A stretch of 38,345 nucleotides of DNA from Muribaculaceae bacterium (GTDB lineage: Bacteria; Bacteroidota; Bacteroidia; Bacteroidales; Muribaculaceae), in assembly GCA_910573745.1 (NCBI GenBank), contig CAJSYI010000026.1, positions 1 through 38,345 on the forward strand, written 5' to 3'. The notes under the pieces are model-generated. The model ran no database searches, was not told the DNA's origin, and worked only from the letters and a program-made list of their open reading frames with translations. Position numbers and translations under genes: made by a program. Below are positions 26,877 through 34,468 of the stretch, piece by piece. Position 1 is the stretch's first letter. Each line of letters begins with the position of its first letter.

Positions 26877-26920
26877 TTTTCAAGGACGCGATAACGACAA
26901 GCGAATCGCGTCCTTGAAAA
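26877..26920 (-). terminator. perfect 16-bp hairpin between DUF349 and sugar transferase genes
   Basis: TTTTCAAGGACGCGAT (26877-26892) is the exact reverse complement of 26905-26920, around a 12-nt loop. On the minus strand it follows the DUF349 stop by 15 nt and ends 2 nt before the ATG at 26874. It has A/T ends on both sides, so it could terminate in either direction, and in a read-through message it would mask the next start. Confidence 0.75.
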
Positions 26921-26935
26921 ACATCTGTGTCAGTG

Positions 26936-28948
26936 TCAGTTTATCTTTTCATCGACCATATCGATCTTCTTGCGCAACATCTCGATCTCCTCCTCAATCT
27001 GGCGCGTGCGGCGCTCCATTTCCTTGAGCATAGTGTTGCCGGCAGAAGACTTGATGTTGAAGAATCCGAGATTGTTCTGATAAGTCTTGAGTTCCTGACG
27101 CTTGCGGTCAAGGTCGCGGAGAAGACGCTCGCGTTCACGTCCCAACTTGCCGTCATCGCCACCAATGGCATCTATCTGACTGCTGAAGTTCTTCATCCGC
27201 GCCCGGTTTTCCTTCATCTTGAAGTTGTCGTAAAGAGAATCCACCACGGAACGGTATTCTTCATAAACCGCGTCCTTATGCTTGAAAGGCACAAAGCCAA
27301 TCGAATTCCATTTATCCTGAAGTTCCCTTACTTTGGCGACTCCCTCTTTACGGTCAAGATCGGAAGGAATCTCCTTCAAAGCGGCAATCACCTCACGTTT
27401 AGCCGCAAGATTCGCGTTCTGTTCCTGACGCTGCGAACTCGTCTCCTTCTTGCGCCGATCGAATATCACATCGCAGGCAGCGCGGAAACGCTTCCAAAGC
27501 GCATCTTTCAGCTTATGCGGCACCACGCCTGCATGCTTCCATTCTTCCTGAATCTTAAGCACCTCGGATATTGCCTTCTGCGTATCTTCCGAGTCAGCAA
27601 GAGCCTCAACCTTTACAATGAGAGCCTCCTTGCACTTCACGGCCTGGTCGTAGCTTTCGCGTAAAGAACGGTAATGCTCGTTGCGGCGGGAGAATATTTC
27701 ATCGCAGGCAGCGCGGAAACGTGCGAAAAGCGTGTTGTTAACCTTGCGCGACGCAAATCCGGCCTCTTTCCATCTCTCCTGCAAAGCCTTCGCCTCATTG
27801 GCAGCCTGTTCCCATTCGGAATTGCGCGTGCATTCGCGCGCAGCTATGGCCTCGGCCTCCTCGCACAACTTGGTCTTTACAGCCTCCGCTTCCTGTTCAG
27901 AAGCCTTACGGGCCTCGAAGAAATCCTGATGGCGACGGAATACGACGGTTGCCGCCTCATTGAACTCTTTCCATATCTCATCACGGATTTCCTTGGCTAC
28001 CGGCCCTACCTCACGCCACTGCTCCCTGAAATCCTGAAGCTTGCGAAGAGCGGCCACGACATCCTCTTCCGCCGCAAGATTCTTCACTTCCTCGATAAGG
28101 AGTCTTTTCTGCTCCAGATTCTTCTTGAAGTCGAGATCGCGGAGTTCCTTGTTCATCTTCAGGCGGTCGTAGAACTGCTCAACGGCTGCCTGGAAATTCT
28201 TCCACACTTCGTTTTCCTCGCTTTGCGGAATCTCCTTGATGGCCTTGAAGTCGGCCTGAAGCTGCTTGAATTCAGGAAAGCGGAGGTTTATGTTGTCGAT
28301 GTCCTCAGTGAGGTCTACGATTTTCTTTATGATGTCGCGCTTGTTCTCAAGGTTGGTAAGACGACGGGCCTCCTCTGCGGCCACATACTCCGAACGGCGT
28401 TCGCGGAAAGTCTTCGACAGATTGGAGAACTCCTCGTCCCATTCGTTAGGCGTGGACGAGAAGTCCTCAGGGTTGTTTCCGGCTTCGATGAACTCGGAAA
28501 GCTCACGCTCAGCATCCTTTTCCTTGAGGTCGCTATAAGCCTTGCGCATGCCATTCACTTCCCGATAGGCATCAAGACGGCCAACGGCAAGTATTTCCCT
28601 GAGAGCATTGACAAGTTCTTCTCTGTTCATAGAATGGAACGGTTTGAAATCACCGTTGCGTGAATCAGCGGCTTCGGCCATTTCCGTTGAAGGGGAACCG
28701 GTTTCAGCACACACCTCAAGACCGCCACATTGCGCGGCATCCTGTGCAGCATCTGCGGCTTCTGCAGCACTCATTGCAGGTGATTCCGTTTCGGCACACG
28801 CATCATCACAAAAGGATGCGGCTTCTTCTGTTTCACTCTCGATAACGACAGTCTCTTCCTGGACGGCTGCATCATCAGGCGCGGTCTGTCCAGAAGCGGT
28901 AGGGGTTACATTCTCCTCAAGGGGAGAAGTCTTGTCAAGCTCATTCAT
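26936..28948 (-). CDS. DUF349 repeat protein
   Basis: A 670-residue cytosolic protein, mostly alpha-helical and charged. After an acidic, Ala/Glu-rich N-terminal ~105 residues it contains about five DUF349 repeats, each with the pattern L..I..EW...G.V......LW..F..A.D..F (for example KLQDFREQWREVGPVAKEIRDE; KIQEEWKHAGVVPHKLKDALW). It ends with a coiled-coil (EMERRTRQIEEEIEMLRKKI). DUF349 proteins are widespread in Bacteroidetes; their function is not settled. Within the N-terminal part a 17-residue unit occurs twice: residues 51-67 and 80-96. A -7 box lies upstream at 29013-29020. Confidence 0.9.
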   Translation of the reverse strand: MNELDKTSPLEENVTPTASGQTAPDDAAVQEETVVIESETEEAASFCDDACAETESPAMSAAEAADAAQDAAQCGGLEVCAETGSPSTEMAEAADSRNGDFKPFHSMNREELVNALREILAVGRLDAYREVNGMRKAYSDLKEKDAERELSEFIEAGNNPEDFSSTPNEWDEEFSNLSKTFRERRSEYVAAEEARRLTNLENKRDIIKKIVDLTEDIDNINLRFPEFKQLQADFKAIKEIPQSEENEVWKNFQAAVEQFYDRLKMNKELRDLDFKKNLEQKRLLIEEVKNLAAEEDVVAALRKLQDFREQWREVGPVAKEIRDEIWKEFNEAATVVFRRHQDFFEARKASEQEAEAVKTKLCEEAEAIAARECTRNSEWEQAANEAKALQERWKEAGFASRKVNNTLFARFRAACDEIFSRRNEHYRSLRESYDQAVKCKEALIVKVEALADSEDTQKAISEVLKIQEEWKHAGVVPHKLKDALWKRFRAACDVIFDRRKKETSSQRQEQNANLAAKREVIAALKEIPSDLDRKEGVAKVRELQDKWNSIGFVPFKHKDAVYEEYRSVVDSLYDNFKMKENRARMKNFSSQIDAIGGDDGKLGRERERLLRDLDRKRQELKTYQNNLGFFNIKSSAGNTMLKEMERRTRQIEEEIEMLRKKIDMVDEKIN

Positions 28949-29012
28949 ATTTTATCTGTTAACCGGACTGCAGACCGACTGGTTGCGGCGAGTCCGAACC
29001 GTTATTGGATTG

Positions 29013-29020
29013 CAAATTTA
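29013..29020 (-). promoter_or_regulatory. -7 box of the DUF349 gene
   Basis: Reads TAAATTTG on the minus strand, 64 nt before the ATG at 28948. At the -33 position GTTG replaces TTTG. Confidence 0.5.
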
Positions 29021-29062
29021 ACAACAAGTTTTGTCTCTGACAACTTTTTCCTCCGAAACGTT

Positions 29063-30067
29063 TCATTTTTTCCGTTTTGAAACGGCGTTGCTTTTTCCGG
29101 CGCGCTCCGAAGGAACATTCCCGTTGTCCTGAGGATTCTTATGGTCAACCGCTTTCACCGGATTCCCTGAGACGACATTGGCAGAAAGCACGCGGATGTC
29201 TTCCAGAGGGCGGTCGGAACGGTCGGTGGCGGCATTCTGGATCTTTTCCACCACGTCCATACCCTCAAGCACCTGACCGAAGACAGTATACTGGCCGTCA
29301 AGATGCGGCGCGCCGCCCACCGTAGTATAATCGGCGACAATCTCAGGCGACAGCCCATCGGGCTTCACGCTTTCTTCGGTCTGCCTGATCAATTCCTGTC
29401 TCAACGCCTCCAGTCCCACAGAATCCTTTTCTGCCTGAAGCCGTCGGATTTCGTCCATATTCCGGCGCGTCAAATCCTGAAATCGGCTTTGAAGGCTGCG
29501 CTGCAGAATCTGTGATTCCATAGACTTGAGCTGGCCCTCGGTGAATTTCTTGCCTGTAACGATGTAGAACTGTGATGCAGAAGAGCGTCGTTCCGGATTG
29601 ACCTGATCGCCGGTACGTGCCGCCGCAAGTGCGCCATAACGGTTGTAGTGTCGCGGATAGACTATTTCGGCAGGAACGGTATATCCCAAATCTCCCGACC
29701 CGAGCCTCTCTCCGGGCTTGGCGTTCTTCGATTGGGGGTCGCCTGTCTGAACCATAAAATCCTTTATGACACGATGGAACAGCACAGAGTCGTAAAAGTT
29801 CTCTGAAACGAGTTTCAGGAAATTGTCGCGATGGAGCGGCGTATCGTCAAAAAGCTTTACTTTTATGTCGCCCATCGAAGTTTTTATTTCCACCACCGGG
29901 CCTGGCTCCGAAGCCGCACTGACGGGCTGGACTGTCTTGGCATCTTTCATTTCTGTCGGCATGTCTTTTGATGAAACCCGCTTGCCCAGGCCTGTCTGCG
30001 CAATCACGGGAAGAGAGATGACGGCAAACAATGCCAAAGCAAGCAATTTGGTTAAGTTATTGTTCAT
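29063..30067 (-). CDS. exported cyclophilin-type peptidyl-prolyl isomerase
   Basis: A 334-residue periplasmic or surface protein that speeds cis-trans isomerisation of prolyl bonds. Signal peptide about 1-23 (ending VIAQ). The cyclophilin fold begins at IKTSMGDIKVKLFDD; FHRVIKDFMVQTGDP and ASQFYIVTG carry the active-site Arg, Phe, Met and Gln residues. A helical insert of roughly 80 residues (KFTEGQLKSMESQ ... PDGLSPEI) separates this from the final GGAPHLDGQYTVFGQV part. This insert is usual in Bacteroidetes cyclophilins. The C-terminal ~40 residues are polar and basic. It starts 15 nt after the preceding unknown gene. Confidence 0.92.
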   Translation of the reverse strand: MNNNLTKLLALALFAVISLPVIAQTGLGKRVSSKDMPTEMKDAKTVQPVSAASEPGPVVEIKTSMGDIKVKLFDDTPLHRDNFLKLVSENFYDSVLFHRVIKDFMVQTGDPQSKNAKPGERLGSGDLGYTVPAEIVYPRHYNRYGALAAARTGDQVNPERRSSASQFYIVTGKKFTEGQLKSMESQILQRSLQSRFQDLTRRNMDEIRRLQAEKDSVGLEALRQELIRQTEESVKPDGLSPEIVADYTTVGGAPHLDGQYTVFGQVLEGMDVVEKIQNAATDRSDRPLEDIRVLSANVVSGNPVKAVDHKNPQDNGNVPSERAGKSNAVSKRKK

Positions 30068-30082
30068 TTTGTCTTGATTTTT

Positions 30083-30454
30083 TCAAATACCCGTAGGGAA
30101 CACTCGCTTGTAGATGCGGCGGAAATTGTCGTCCTTCTCCCTGAGTTCCTCGGCGCGGTCATGATAGTCTGCTCCCCAAAGAGCCTCAAGCAACGACCCT
30201 ATATACCTGTGTTCCCGGTCTTTCTCAATCGTCCCTTCAATCAGAGGAGCGAGCCACGGCTCGAACGCTTCGCGGTCTACCGCAGCCAGAAACCTTGCAG
30301 AAGAAGCGAGGAACTGCCCTGAAACGTCGGCCCGCAGCATATTTTCAACAAGAGCCGGCATAACTTCGCGGCACGTGCCGACGTGGTTGACTATGTAGTC
30401 GTAAGTAGCCATTCCGTCGGCATCATTTTCGAGATTTTTCAAATCTTCAGTCAT
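30083..30454 (-). CDS. unknown conserved-looking 123-residue protein
   Basis: I do not recognise a named family. It is a soluble, acidic, helical-looking protein with no signal peptide (MTEDLKNLENDADGMATYDYIVNHVG). It is the first gene of the pair with the cyclophilin gene (15-nt gap). It has an unusually good Shine-Dalgarno for this group: AAAGGAG about 6 nt before the ATG. A -7 box lies at 30475-30482. Confidence 0.75.
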   Translation of the reverse strand: MTEDLKNLENDADGMATYDYIVNHVGTCREVMPALVENMLRADVSGQFLASSARFLAAVDREAFEPWLAPLIEGTIEKDREHRYIGSLLEALWGADYHDRAEELREKDDNFRRIYKRVFPTGI

Positions 30455-30474
30455 ACGTGTCTCCTTTAGTCATG

Positions 30475-30482
30475 CAAAAATA
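30475..30482 (-). promoter_or_regulatory. -7 box of the unknown gene/cyclophilin unit
   Basis: TATTTTTG on the minus strand, 20 nt before the ATG at 30454. No TTTG at the expected -33 position. Confidence 0.4.
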
Positions 30483-30546
30483 GACAATTATTCTGAATCC
30501 CGCACTCTATTTTCATCGATTTCTTTCTTGTTCGCCAAATTTTAGT

Positions 30547-30554
30547 TAAATTTG
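30547..30554 (+). promoter_or_regulatory. -7 box of the cytidylate-kinase-like gene
   Basis: TAAATTTG, 38 nt before the ATG at 30593, facing away from the minus-strand promoter at 30475. The -33 region is CTTT/CTTG rather than TTTG. Confidence 0.5.
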
Positions 30555-30592
30555 CACCGTAAAACCGCAGCGACACGCAATCATCCGGAAAA

Positions 30593-31222
30593 ATGACCGA
30601 AAAAGATTTCGTCATAGTGATAGGACGCCAATTCGGGAGCGGAGGCAGGGAGATAGGCCGACGCATTGCCGAGAAACTCGGTATACCCTATTTCGACAAG
30701 AACCTGCTTGCCGAAGCAGCCAAGGCTTTCGGATTTGACAAAGACGTGCTTGCCGATGCCGACGAAAAACGTCCGTCGTTCATTCGCACGTTCCTCGGCT
30801 CATCTTACGGCAACACCTCGGATTTCGGATGCTGGGGTTCGCTTAGCCCAGACGCGCTTTACGACGTGCAGTCGCGGGTCATAGGACGCATATGCCATGC
30901 GGGGCCATGCGTGATAGTGGGTAGAACAGCGGACTACATAGCCCGCGAGCTGACCAACCTGTTCAGCGTTTTCATACATTCGCCGGAAGCACACCGTGCC
31001 CGAAGAATCGTGATGCGCAACGACGCTGCCGACGAGGCCGAAGCCATCAGAATAGCAAAAAAGGCCGACAGCAAAAGAGAAAGCTACTACAACTACTATA
31101 CCGGACGCCGTTGGGGCGCGGCATCCAACTATCATCTCTCACTCGACGCCTCAATGCTATCCATGGAAGAGACCGTGGATTTGATAATCAGTTTCTTGAA
31201 AGCACGGGCAGCTAAAATGTGA
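30593..31222 (+). CDS. cytidylate kinase-like family protein
   Basis: A 209-residue P-loop protein of the cytidylate-kinase-like (AAA_26) family. The nucleotide-binding loop is GRQFGSGGREIG (11-22), followed by LGIPYFDKNLL, a CMP-kinase-like substrate segment, and CVIVGRTADYIA in the middle. Family members are smaller relatives of Cmk whose substrate is not established; this is not the housekeeping Cmk. The YYNYYTGRRWG segment is characteristic of the family in Bacteroidales. It has its own -7 box and is divergent from the unknown gene at 30083. Confidence 0.88.
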   Translation: MTEKDFVIVIGRQFGSGGREIGRRIAEKLGIPYFDKNLLAEAAKAFGFDKDVLADADEKRPSFIRTFLGSSYGNTSDFGCWGSLSPDALYDVQSRVIGRICHAGPCVIVGRTADYIARELTNLFSVFIHSPEAHRARRIVMRNDAADEAEAIRIAKKADSKRESYYNYYTGRRWGAASNYHLSLDASMLSMEETVDLIISFLKARAAKM

Positions 31223-31253
31223 GTTTTTTGAGAAAGGCGATAAACCATTTTGC

Positions 31254-31305
31254 CTTGATAAGTATTTATTAAGATAAACAAAACCAATTTATCTTGATAA
31301 GTATT
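31254..31305 (+). repeat. direct repeats and hairpin just before the DUF308 gene
   Basis: CTTGATAAGTATT occurs at 31254-31266 and again at 31293-31305, 39 bp apart, the second copy touching the ATG at 31306. Between them, AAGATAAA and TTTATCTT form an inverted pair. Such paired boxes against a start codon suggest a regulator-binding site or a translational control element. Confidence 0.55.
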
Positions 31306-31875
31306 ATGAAAGCAAAACCGTATTTTTTCACCTATCTCTTCTCGCTCGCCATCGGCGTGCTACTGCTTATATTCACCGGACGCACCAATCTGTTCTACTG
31401 GATGGTCGTGGCAATCGGTGCGCTCTTCATCCTGCCTTCGGCCGGTGCGATAATCGACGCCCTGATTCCTAAACGTGGAGCCCACGGGGAGAAAAAGCCC
31501 AAACCGTGGTATCTGACCATACTCGGAGTGGCAGGGCTGGTGTTCGGTGTGATTCTCATCTGTCTGCCGGGATTCTTCGCCTCGTACATCGTCTATACGC
31601 TCGGCGTGGTGCTTATCCTTTTCGGACTGGCGCAGCTCGTGTTCATGTCCGTGTCGGCATCCGCGTTCGGAATCAACCGATGGTTCTACGTGATGCCTTG
31701 GCTGACACTGATAGCCGGCATAGCGGTGATTTTCTTGGGTCCCAAAGGGATTGAGAACATAGTAACGGTAATCACCGGCATATGCCTGATAGTGTATGCC
31801 ATCAACGGGTTCATGCAGATGGGGGCCGCAAAAAGCAGGGAGAAAATCTCTCCGAGGACTGAAATCCAGAACTGA
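31306..31875 (+). CDS. DUF308/HdeD-like membrane protein
   Basis: A 189-residue integral membrane protein with about six hydrophobic segments in two similar halves (FSLAIGVLLLIF, MVVAIGALFILPSAGAIID; then LGVAGLVFGVILICLPGF, YTLGVVLILFGLAQLVF, MPWLTLIAGIAVIFLG, VITGICLIVYAING). This pattern is that of the DUF308/HdeD family, in which some members are linked to acid stress. I chose the ATG at 31306; a TTG at 31294 lies inside the repeat. It ends 12 nt before rnpB. Confidence 0.85.
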   Translation: MKAKPYFFTYLFSLAIGVLLLIFTGRTNLFYWMVVAIGALFILPSAGAIIDALIPKRGAHGEKKPKPWYLTILGVAGLVFGVILICLPGFFASYIVYTLGVVLILFGLAQLVFMSVSASAFGINRWFYVMPWLTLIAGIAVIFLGPKGIENIVTVITGICLIVYAINGFMQMGAAKSREKISPRTEIQN

Positions 31876-31887
31876 ATCAACATAATC

Positions 31888-32267
31888 ATGCAGAAGCGCG
31901 GTCTGTCGCTTGCCGCCACGTAGCGGCAAGAGGAAAGTCCGGGCAACACAGAGCAGCATATTTTCTAACGGAAAGCTGTCGGCGACGGCAGGGACAATGT
32001 AACAGAAAACGACCGCCCAAAAGCCCTGTGAGGCAGTGGGTAAGGGTGAAAAGGCGGGGTAAGAGCCCACCGCGAGGTTTGGAGACATTCCTTGGCGTAC
32101 ATCCTATGCGTTGCAAGGTCAAGTATACCGGCAGAACAAGGATTGCTCGTCCTTTGCCGGGGGGTAGACTGCTGAAGCCCGGCGGCAACGCCGCGGCTTA
32201 GATAAATGACAGACCGGCATGGCATCGAGACCGTGCCGACATAACCCGGCTTACAGCGCTTCTGCAT
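31888..32267 (+). ncRNA. rnpB: RNase P RNA, bacterial class A
   Basis: The catalytic RNA of RNase P, which trims the 5' ends of tRNA precursors. The ends pair as P1: ATGCAGAAGCGC (31888-31899) with GCGCTTCTGCAT (32256-32267). The universal GAGGAAAGTCCGGGC lies at 31930-31944, the conserved ACAGAAAA and GGGTAAGAGCCCACCGC blocks follow, then AGATAAATGACAG, and AACCCGGCTTAC at 32243-32254 near the 3' end. Length of about 380 nt is normal. A terminator follows within 8 nt. Confidence 0.95.
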
Positions 32268-32274
32268 TCCCATT

Positions 32275-32325
32275 GAAAGTCCGGCAAGCCATCGACGAGT
32301 TTCTGGCAAGCCGGACTTTCTTTTT
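32275..32325 (+). terminator. rnpB terminator
   Basis: GAAAGTCCGGC (32275-32285) and GCCGGACTTTC (32310-32320) form a perfect 11-bp stem, with additional GCC/GGC pairing inside, followed by five T (32321-32325). Confidence 0.9.
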
Positions 32326-32440
32326 CCGGGACTGTCGCGGTCCCCCATTACCTCCTTCCCTCTACTCAACGTTTAGAGCTTTTTAATAATAAATGTTGCC
32401 GGCAGGGTCGTATGGCTTGAGACGGTTTTCGATATGTGAC

Positions 32441-32470
32441 GAAGGAGTGTACTTTATGTACACGACTGAG
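32441..32470 (+). repeat. GGAG-hairpin-GACTGAG motif, copy a
   Basis: GAAGGAG is followed by a perfect stem GTGTAC/GTACAC (32447-32452, 32458-32463) around TTTAT and then GACTGAG. Confidence 0.75.
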
Positions 32471-32624
32471 GGACAGGGCGAAAAGCGGCCAAGACATACG
32501 AGACAAACGGTAATTTTATAATCACTCAATCTCTTGTTGACTTTTGAGACAAATGCAAAAATACATCAACGATATGAAACAAACTGCCTTCCGTCGGTCA
32601 TCCGCCGACATATTTCCGCCTGCG

Positions 32625-32657
32625 CTTCGGTCGTTATGGAACCCCATAACTCCCTCA
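32625..32657 (-). repeat. GGAG-hairpin-GACCGA motif, copy b
   Basis: On the minus strand GAGGGAG leads into GTTATGG/CCATAAC (32633-32639, 32644-32650) and then GACCGAAG. Same layout as copy a with an unrelated stem sequence. Confidence 0.7.
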
Positions 32658-32779
32658 CCACAAGCAAAAATCTGCTCGACGACTGACCGCCCTGACGGTA
32701 ACATTTATTATTAAGAGGCTGTTTAAAAATGCTTGTTGACGCAGAGCCGGAAGATTTGTGATGGATTTATCCCTGCAGC

Positions 32780-32808
32780 GAAGGAGCATAGCGGGCTATG
32801 GGACTGAG
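32780..32808 (+). repeat. GGAG-hairpin-GACTGAG motif, copy c
   Basis: GAAGGAG, stem CATAGC/GCTATG (32787-32792, 32795-32800) with loop GG, then GGACTGAG. An outer stem TTATCCCT/AGGGATAA (32767-32774, 32813-32820) encloses it. Confidence 0.75.
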
Positions 32809-32930
32809 CCGAAGGGATAAAGACGCGCAAAGGTTCCGGAATGACGGCAGGCATTACCACAAAGCCTCTTTAAAAGAATTTGATGTTTCAGTCTGAATGG
32901 TGTCTTTTCCGTTAATCCGCATTTAATCGT

Positions 32931-32956
32931 CGGTCACATATCCCGATATGCTCCCT
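32931..32956 (-). repeat. GGAG-hairpin-GACCG motif, copy d
   Basis: On the minus strand GGAGGGAG, stem CATATC/GATATG (32937-32942, 32945-32950 on the plus strand) around two bases, then TGACCGACG. It is inverted relative to copy c, as b is to a. Confidence 0.65.
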
Positions 32957-33039
32957 CCTCATAAAGTGCGCCTTAACAAAAAATCCACCACTCTGCGTTT
33001 AACAATGATTTTTAAACAGCCTCTAAACAAGCTCTTATC

Positions 33040-34389
33040 ATGGAAAAGGAATCATTCATATCAAAAACCGTCAGCAAGGCCAAGTCCGCTTATGGATATT
33101 TCTGGAGCGGCGTATGGAAAGACCCACGCAAAAACGTCTGGACAAGCATAGTGAAGACGCTCAACCTCACCGTGCGCTCGTTCACTGACACCGGTCTGCA
33201 GAACAAATCGATGTCGCTGACGTATTCCACGGTGCTTGCCCTGGTGCCTGCGCTCGCCCTGCTTTTTGCCATAAGCCGTGGTTTCGGCTTCCAGGACATG
33301 GTGCAGAACGAGCTTTACGTTTATTTCCCGGCTCAACAGAAAGCCATTTCCACCGCGACATCCTTCGTTGACTCCTACCTTCAGCAATCATCGCAGGGGC
33401 TTTTCGTGGGCATCGGCATCGTCATGCTTCTTTGGACGCTGATCTCGCTGCTTTCCAACATAGAAGACGCCTTCAACAGCATCTGGGGCATCAAGAAAGC
33501 CAGGTCGCTGCCGCAGAAGGTTACCGACTACATCGCCATATGCCTTATGGTTCCGGTGCTGATGATATGTTCGTCCGGCGCGTCGATATTCATGTCCACC
33601 ATAGTGCAGGACAACCTCAACCTGCCGTTCCTGACCCCTGTCATAAACAATCTGCTCGAACTCGCGCCGCTCGTTATGGCGTGGCTCGCATTCACCCTTT
33701 CCTATTTCCTGATTCCTAACATAAAGGTCTCTTTCAAATATGCGGCAATCTCGGGCGCAGTGTGCGCAATTGCCTTTCAGATTCTCCAGCTCCTGTTTGT
33801 CAACGGACAGATATATGTTACGAAATACAATGCCATCTACGGCTCGTTCGCATTCCTGCCCCTGATGCTCATATGGCTTCAGCTTTCCTGGCTCATACTG
33901 CTCACGGGCTGCGTGCTCACCTACTCGCTACAGAACGTTTTCGCATACAACTATATGGGCGACATATCCGATGTCTCTCAAAGCTACCGCCGCGAAGTGG
34001 AACTCGTCATCACCGCGCTCGTCTTCCGCCGTTTCCGCCGGGGCCGGACGCCCTACACGCTCTATGACCTCTCCAAGCATTACGACCTGCCTATGAAGCT
34101 CGTCAACCATTCCGTGGAGGCCCTGAGGAAGGCCGGAATAATCTACATCGTCAGCGAGGACAAGGAAAGAGTCGGCATCGCACCTGCCGTAGAGATAGGA
34201 CGTCTGTCGGTCGGCGAACTGATGCGCAGGCTTGATGCAGAAGGCAATTCCGACTTCATCCCCGGCTTCAGCGAGATGTACGCTCCGCTTCTCGGACGGT
34301 TCCGCAAAACGATGTCGGCCGCCTACACCTCTGCCGAAACGCTGAGTATCTGCGACCTTCCACTTCCGGATGCAATCAACACAAAATAA
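33040..34389 (+). CDS. YihY/BrkB-family membrane protein with winged-helix tail
   Basis: A 449-residue inner-membrane protein. After a cytosolic N-terminal ~60 residues, about six membrane segments run from about 70 to 310 (LVPALALLFAISRGFGF; GLFVGIGIVMLLWTLISLL; YIAICLMVPVLMICSSG; LVMAWLAFTLSYFLIP; IWLQLSWLILLTGCVLTY), with the YGSFAFLPLMLIWLQLSW signature typical of the family. The C-terminal ~120 residues resemble a winged helix (LYDLSKHYDLPMKLVNHSVEAL RKAGII), often found on Bacteroidetes members. The family was once called RNase BN in error; its transport role is unclear. Its usual upstream region is occupied by the MITE-like element, and I see no promoter box there. Confidence 0.88.
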   Translation: MEKESFISKTVSKAKSAYGYFWSGVWKDPRKNVWTSIVKTLNLTVRSFTDTGLQNKSMSLTYSTVLALVPALALLFAISRGFGFQDMVQNELYVYFPAQQKAISTATSFVDSYLQQSSQGLFVGIGIVMLLWTLISLLSNIEDAFNSIWGIKKARSLPQKVTDYIAICLMVPVLMICSSGASIFMSTIVQDNLNLPFLTPVINNLLELAPLVMAWLAFTLSYFLIPNIKVSFKYAAISGAVCAIAFQILQLLFVNGQIYVTKYNAIYGSFAFLPLMLIWLQLSWLILLTGCVLTYSLQNVFAYNYMGDISDVSQSYRREVELVITALVFRRFRRGRTPYTLYDLSKHYDLPMKLVNHSVEALRKAGIIYIVSEDKERVGIAPAVEIGRLSVGELMRRLDAEGNSDFIPGFSEMYAPLLGRFRKTMSAAYTSAETLSICDLPLPDAINTK

Positions 34390-34468
34390 TATGGTCGCAG
34401 GACAATATGCCCACACGTATTTTTGCGCACTGATTTTGAGGAACTTTCAATCCAATTTTGGCATATTA

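Larger units (their letters stand above)
32377..32720. repeat. 344-bp inverted-repeat element 1
   Basis: The ends 32377-32410 and 32687-32720 are inverted copies of one another over 34 bases with 5 mismatches; the core is TTAATAATAAATGTT. Inside each arm lies one GGAG-hairpin-GACYGA motif in opposite orientation (32441-32470 and 32625-32657). The left arm also folds as a longer imperfect stem (32408-32431 with 32479-32501). No gene is visible inside. The right end overlaps the left end of the next element. Confidence 0.75.
32714..33024. mobile_element. MITE-like element 2 with 17-bp terminal inverted repeats
   Basis: AGAGGCTGTTTAAAAAT (32714-32730) is perfectly inverted at 33008-33024, with a further 5 of 7 bases matching inwards. 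Taking GAGGCTG... as the end, TAA flanks both sides (32712-32714 and 33024-33026), which fits a 3-bp TNA target duplication as made by some IS5-group transposons. It has no transposase gene, so it would be a non-autonomous element. Inside are two inverted GGAG-hairpin motifs (32780-32808, 32931-32956). Its right end is 16 nt from the yihY start. Confidence 0.65.

Noticed and set aside
26927..28663. Long plus-strand open frames (245 and 329 codons) opposite the DUF349 gene
   Set aside because: Leu-rich translations are the usual shadow of Glu/Lys-rich coiled-coil coding; the DUF349 repeats fix the minus strand as coding.
31254..31305. CRISPR-like repeats
   Set aside because: Only two short copies, no regular spacers and no cas genes. 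I saw no CRISPR array anywhere in the window.
31360..32088. Minus-strand open frame running through the DUF308 gene into rnpB
   Set aside because: It overlaps a recognisable membrane protein gene and the RNase P RNA, and shows no protein family features.
34419..34426. TATTTTTG as a promoter for the barrel gene
   Set aside because: It fits TAnnTTTG but has no -33 partner, and the conserved, complete promoter lies downstream of it at 34499-34530.
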